Assembly (NCBI GenBank): GCA_944470555.2
Contig: OX104127.1
Coordinates: forward strand, 111,628,741 to 111,692,740
DNA: 64,000 nt
Origin: Heterobilharzia americana
Lineage: Eukaryota > Platyhelminthes > Trematoda > Strigeidida > Schistosomatidae
Reading direction: 5' to 3'
The position numbers and the translations under genes were made by a program. Below, in pieces: positions 58,601-64,000 of this stretch (position 1 is its first letter; each line of letters starts with the position of its first letter). Below the pieces are notes generated by a model, which worked only from the letters and a program-made list of their open reading frames with translations, made no database searches and had not been told where the DNA came from.

Positions 58601-59112
58601 TATCGATAAGTATCAAAAAGACTTTATTTGTACGGAATAGTCAGTATGTGACCTCCTTTAATACTTGCATAGGTAAATAGTAATTCTGATCAACCATGTT
58701 AATAAGGGTCAAAGGTCAATTTCAAAGTGTGATTGAAAATCGGAACAGAAAGATAGTCCACTACTAGAATGAAAGAATTTCATATGAAATTTAAAGCCTT
58801 ATGTTTACGGAAATGCAGTATAATGTGTTGTTTTAACAGCGAGGACAGAAAACTAGGAATCTAATCAACATGAGGTGCAAAAAGAAATAGTTCCGACTTG
58901 TGAAAAGGAAGTATAACAATGACACCCAGTTAAGGTTAAGTAGAAAATGACTGTACATGAAGTTGGAAAACTCTAGAAAGCAAAACTAAGTGCAGAAAAC
59001 ATTTCTCGACATGGAGTTCAGGCGTCTTCTTGTATCTGATGGGTACTTTTAAACTTCAACAAAACGGGGATATATGAAACTGTTGTATGGTTAGATTTAT
59101 AATAGAGTCTTA
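55646..59112. other. No gene recognised
   Basis: Almost 3.5 kb of AT-rich sequence. No exon, RNA gene or repeat shared with the window was identified. Confidence 0.4.
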
Positions 59113-59225
59113 GTGGGAACGACATCGCTCATTGGGAGGTAGATACGTCCAGCTGATAAGTCCCAAACAGGACGAAGTGCGTGTCCTGGATTCCACTGCT
59201 AATCACTACCCATCAACAATACCGA
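59113..59225 (+). mobile_element. Sm-alpha-like SINE lacking its tRNA head
   Basis: AGTGGGAACGACATCGCTCA, then TGGGAGGTAGATACGTCCAG, the hammerhead block and ATTCCACTGCTAATCACTAC. The sequence is close to the known Sm-alpha form. The frame that opens here is fortuitous. Confidence 0.7.
59149..59189 (+). ncRNA. Hammerhead ribozyme (Sm-alpha type), two core changes
   Basis: CCAGCTGATAAGTCCCAAAC and AGGACGAAGTGCGTGTCCTGG keep perfect stem I (CCAG/CTGG), stem II (GTCC/GGAC) and a GTC triplet with predicted cleavage after 59185. However, CTGATGA has become CTGATAA (the conserved G8 is lost) and GAAA has become GAAG. Both are core or closing positions, so it is probably inactive. All helices are intact, so decay is very recent. 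Confidence 0.65.
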
Positions 59226-62200
59226 AAAACGAAGTCTGTAGTTTATTCGTAGACAACAAGTACATGGTTGACATTCTTGTGCAGCTATTGCAGAAAACTG
59301 GTCCTTATCATGTGGTTAAAAGAAGCCCTAAACATAGGTTTGGGGCGTTAGTTATTATGCATCGGTAAGTTGTATCTGTATCACTGAAGAAGCCCATAGT
59401 TTGCGGAATTTTGAATCAAGATTTTACAGCATAGTGTCTCGATATATTATAATGGGTTTATCATAGTCACGACTTATCCTTTCTGACACTCACTTATTCA
59501 GAACAGTAAGTGCAATTCTTAATCATAGTGATCTAAAGTTCTAGCTTGTGTTCCACCCTAAAGTAATGAACTAAATGTTGATGAAGTCTCTCAACCTGGT
59601 GGTGAAATACCACAGAATGGACCCCAAAGCTCAGAGAATACCAAAAAATCATAAAATATATTCCCTTTCATCATGACTTAAAATTTTTACTCCATTGCAA
59701 GATTCAAATCCGTGAACAGACAACCTAACAGTATAAAGTACAATAACGGATATTACTTGTTTCACAAAATCATGAACAACTGAGTAAAATATGTGAATCA
59801 TCAGTAAGATATCACCATATGAAAGAAAGTTTGCTGCAGTTAATATATGCAAAATATGAGAATCTGGGCTGATTTATTTTTTCTAGTGAGATGTATAACT
59901 ATTAGGGTACAAAAATTTTTGTAGTGGATCATTTCAGCCCTAGTTAGTTGATCAGACTGTAGTATATGTTTAAGTCGATGCGATTCCGTTTAGTGACTCT
60001 TCTGTCTCATCAGTTCAAGGTTATTCTATCTCACCTTAAACCAAAACAATTTTATGGTAGGTTAGTGTCATTCTGTCTCATGCAGTCTAATACTTTTCAT
60101 GCAGCATCATTGTTTATATGACTGTTTTAAGGTCACTACAGCATTGTGCTACATTTAGAAAAAAACTTGTGTACAGTTTACAAAATAAACATGAATTGTG
60201 AAACTCATGTTTTGTCACTAGTGTGAAAATTATTTCAATGTTTGATTAGATTCGACAAAACAGATGAAACTTTACAGTATGTCAGCTTATATCTTATCCG
60301 ATTAGATGTAAACAAAACGTATTTGATATTTGATTTAGTGTTTTGTACTTATGTCGCCTTCCTCTTTATTCCATTCATACAGTCAAGAGGCATCTCACGT
60401 CTCCATATTATGCATGTGGCTCTCAGTACAAATTTATAGGAAAGTGGGACAGACTTACATAGTTCACTGGGCTGTTCGAATCGGAACAAGATTGAATACG
60501 TATTTCCTACTTTTAAGAGTTGTCCAAACTGTGAAGTTAATATGTGAAATCACATATGTTTGCATTTTTCAGTGATGTTATTAGGGACATCATCTTTTGG
60601 TAATTATCTGTCGTTCACAAATGTTTTGCTGATATTCCTTCTGCTTTCCTGCTAAATTTTAAGAATACGAGACTACGCATCTAAAACTGACAGTTTGTCG
60701 TTTACAAGAAGTAAGTTGCAATGGAGTAGTTTTTAGAAAAACTTAAGACTGGCTATAGAGAGATAGTTTAGTTGTGAAGTTACTGAGCGTTGACATAAAC
60801 CATAGAAGTAAGTGCAGGTATTCTAATTAAAGGCTTTGTATGATATGAAGCACAGTCGATCATAACAGTATACATACATTTGTTTTTCACCTTTTTTTCA
60901 ACACTCAATACCTTATTGTTGTTACACATCGCCTACAGTCTGTTCAGATCGCCCATGTTCAAATCTGCTTTATTCGGGGATAAATTTTGTATGTTTAATG
61001 GACACACTGTCATATATTATTACGTATTACATTGAGTTTTCTACTCTATAGGAAAGGGGTGTTAATAAATTACATTTGTATACTGATGTCTGAATTTGAA
61101 AGAAGCCTGCGTCAGTTATGAATTCAGAGTGACTCTAAAAATGGCCCAAGTAATTACTGAAAACAAGCATTGAAGATTCTTCATATTAGAAAGAAATAAC
61201 CTTTCTAAAAGAAATAAAGAAAAGTAATTGGTTATTTCAGTGGTTGCCAGTTAGTCATGGATTTAAGCTCTTATTATTTTACAATACTTTAACCATCAAT
61301 CTGAAATATAATCAGTTCAGGTAACAGCTGAACACACATTTATTAACAAATCTCAACGAACTGCAATCCATATATTGTCATTTTAATTCATTTTTGAATC
61401 AGTGTAAGAGGGTTTGTGTGAAATGAGGACATATGTACTTCGGTTCCAGTCACAGAAGTCATGATCATTCCTCTTTGTCTGAAGGGAAACTGATGTTGTG
61501 TTGATTAGTTAGGTCATGTGACTAAAATGGTAGGATGTTGAACTGATATTTCAGGGGTATTGTTTGGAACTGCAGATTGTCAGGTTCACTTTTAAGTTCA
61601 TTCAGTATGAGAAGTAAGTTAGTGGCTACGCTTGGTTTCGTGCACTAAACACTGACAGAGGCTTTCGCAGTACTACCTGACATTGCGAATACTAACGGGT
61701 GGAGCAGAATTACAACTAATAATTCACCGGCGACTGTGGTGCCAAGGCTTGTGAATCACAGCTCCTCTTTCACATTCAGTCGCCGTCACTAAATCAATCT
61801 AAAATGTAACGAATATATGGGATTATCACAAATATTACATTTGAGGAATTGACTTTAAACAGGGGTCAATATTTATCATCTGAAAGAATCATTCATAAAA
61901 GAATACGTATCAGCGATATTGATAGAACGTTTTTTTAGGCTGGATTTATTGTTTCAGCTACTTATTCCCCTTATGGCTTTATTGTCATGGAGATAAGTAG
62001 TTCTCTGATCACGCTTTTTTCCGAAATGTTTGCGTGAGTAATTTTTATGTCCAGCATAGGAATCTTCTCACGATCTCACTTACTACCCACCTCAAGGAAG
62101 GCAGACTAGAAAAAACATCCTGAAGTACTCTCAGTTCTCTTTAAACCGAACATTGCTCTTACTTCCACACTGATTTATTTGTTAGCTTTGAAAAATTCCT

Positions 62201-64000
62201 ACCTTGTTACATTTGCTTAGTGTTTACGTTAACTATATCGACTGACATGAAATTATAATTTTGCCACAGTATTCACTAAAATTGTATGTCATGCTTCCAA
62301 CCTGTGCAGTTTAACCTTTTCCTTAGATTTCAAGTTTTCAGGCTTGTTCTTCACTATTGGCAAACAGAAAAGAACAGTCATACTGTTGCAGCTACATAGT
62401 TAAAACCAGAAAAATTACTTAACTAGCTTATATCAGCAAAATGTAGACTGTTCCCTATGTGAACTTATAAATTTAGGTCAAGAGACTGTCAATTTAACAT
62501 CATGATTTGCAAAAATGGTGAGGTCACACAATGGGAAATAATTCTTTGAATACAAGGGGTTATGTTTATCATCGCACACTGTGAAGTGTCTTCAATTACC
62601 GGACATATATTTAAACAGGACTAATACATAAAAAACAAAGTGATTACATCAGGAAATCCGGAGTTGGTAAAAGCAGTTGCAGGAATAATATTTATGTGGT
62701 CTATTTCAGCTCATGAATAAGATTCTCCCTGCTACTTTTTAAGAAATAAGTGTGTTTCACTATTGTATGACTAACTTTATTGCCCAGTTGGCAGCCTTTC
62801 AGTTGTGAATACTGTGAAGGAAAAATACTGTAGACTAGTTGATCAATTCAATAGTTTTCTGAATGTTAGTCAGAAGAAGTAGTGCAACATTGTAGTAAGT
62901 TTTCAAGCATTGTGAGCATACTCCAAAGTCAGCAATAAAATTTGGTCAGCATTTAGGACTGTACAACGGCAACAGACATAGAACTCAGAGGTAAGCAGTA
63001 ATGAGTGGTATAATCCTAATATGAAGGCCTAAAGTGAAGGCCAAAGAGAAAGAAAGAAGGGGAGTGAAGCGATATAATTGTATTGTTTCCACCTAACTGA
63101 CCAGATACTTTAATAATTCTAGGGTAAGGATTCTATCATGTGAGTGACCGTATCACTCGTTAACTACTTTTCACTTTGCCTTTTTATGTTCTCTTAACAC
63201 TTTTAAAAATAAAATCATAAAATTATGCGACCAATCAGATAATATTTTCAGAATTGTTACTAATTTTATAGAGACTACTTGAAAAGTAGTATTTATTTAG
63301 TTATATTCACTTGAAAGTTTGCTTTGTATACATGGTAGTTAGCTCTCTCAAGCAATACAAAAGTTTGATAGTGATAAAAAGTTTCAGTGAAAATGTTTGG
63401 CCTCATAATGGAATCAGTACATACTGTATACAACTACATCTCAGAAAAAGATTTATGTACAACATTATTCAATTATCATGGGTAATGAGTGTTACCACTT
63501 TTGACCTGATGCTACGCAACTCATAGTAACAAGTTAAATAATCGAATTTAGTAATTGTTTCATGTCCCCATTTATGCAGAATATGTATAACTGATAACCT
63601 TTTGAATTATCTTAAGTCATCCATTTAAGTGATCAGATAAATACACTGGCTAGGAAAAACAAATGAAATTCTGTAGTTTGTTTTCGGCACTTAGTACTGC
63701 CATTTTTTGTACTATAATATGAAAATTTCATTTACTTAGAGTATTCGTAAATAGAGTGAACAGAATTCTGTAACATTTCAATAGCAGAAATCATTGTCAT
63801 TTCCGATACCATCCTTTCTCTTCCGGAAAAAATATGCAGGTGACTGATAACTAGTTACATCCTCTTCTTTTCCACCCTATTTACCTACCTGTTTATGTAT
63901 TCTTATTTTTTTCAAACATTACCCTACGGCTTCAACTGATAGCAGAATTATTCCAAAGAAATCACTACTAACCACCACATTTTTTGTGTTCTTACTTACT
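59226..64000. other. No gene recognised to the window end
   Basis: AT-rich. Overlapping frames at 60242-60575 and the frame at 63311-63526 carry no motif. A degenerate tRNA-like stretch at about 61510-61580 (GACTAAAATGGTAGGATGTT) may be a SINE head but is too weak to list. Exons of a gene extending from either side cannot be excluded. Confidence 0.35.

Noticed and set aside
59132..59368. 78-codon frame at the SINE at 59 kb
   Set aside because: The first half is translated SINE and hammerhead; fortuitous.
61510..61580. tRNA-like GACTAAAATGGTAGGATGTT stretch
   Set aside because: B box not recognisable; too weak to list as a SINE.
1..64000. Spliced-leader gene, snRNA, CRISPR array, bacterial operon
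   Set aside because: Looked for by motif; none seen on either strand.

Overview
The window looks like a gene-poor, AT-rich stretch of a blood-fluke genome (Schistosoma or a close relative). The assignment rests on its repeats: tRNA-derived SINEs of the Sm-alpha type carrying hammerhead-ribozyme sequence, RTE-clade LINEs of the SR2/SjR2 kind, Penelope-like elements (PLEs) with GIY-YIG endonucleases, and a short piece of an LTR element. No bacterial features, rRNA, genuine tRNA gene or CRISPR array was found. Most open reading frames are fragments of decayed transposons or chance AT-rich frames. All assignments were made by reading, without database searches.

Layout. 1-1431 is the 5' half of an RTE LINE on the minus strand, running off the window edge. 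1765-2590 is a knot of four Sm-alpha-like SINEs in alternating orientation. 5026-5167 is a 142-bp MITE with terminal inverted repeats and an 8-9-bp target duplication; a sister copy lies at 40847-40987. 10298-13587 is a near full-length RTE copy with frameshifts and stops. SINE pieces and a PLE scrap occupy 15.9-19.5 kb. 23012-24643 is a large inverted duplication of one dead PLE. 25325-25912 is a young 5'-truncated RTE copy with a perfect 13-bp target duplication. 31040-31360 is a PLE endonuclease relic.

35630-35885 is a second type of SINE with the best-preserved hammerhead of the window. 38375-40618 is another copy of that SINE, split by an internally deleted RTE. 43000-44290 (minus) and 54612-55645 (plus) are two copies of a second RTE subfamily, each with an aspartate-codon repeat inserted in the reverse-transcriptase active-site motif. 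46505-47053 looks like the 3' end of an LTR retrotransposon. 48.7-50.3 kb is a second SINE cluster with an 81-bp-arm palindrome. Long TA microsatellites are scattered throughout.

The one stretch that reads like a host gene is 52539-52922: a first exon encoding a signal peptide and a cysteine-containing secreted protein, ending at a perfect GTAAGT donor. The repeats do not form a pathway. The LINEs supply a likely reverse transcriptase and endonuclease source, the SINEs are non-autonomous, and the PLEs are a separate self-mobilising lineage. The most interesting material is the pair of ribozyme-bearing SINE families, the PLE fold-back, the MITE pair and the active-site repeat of RTE subfamily 2.
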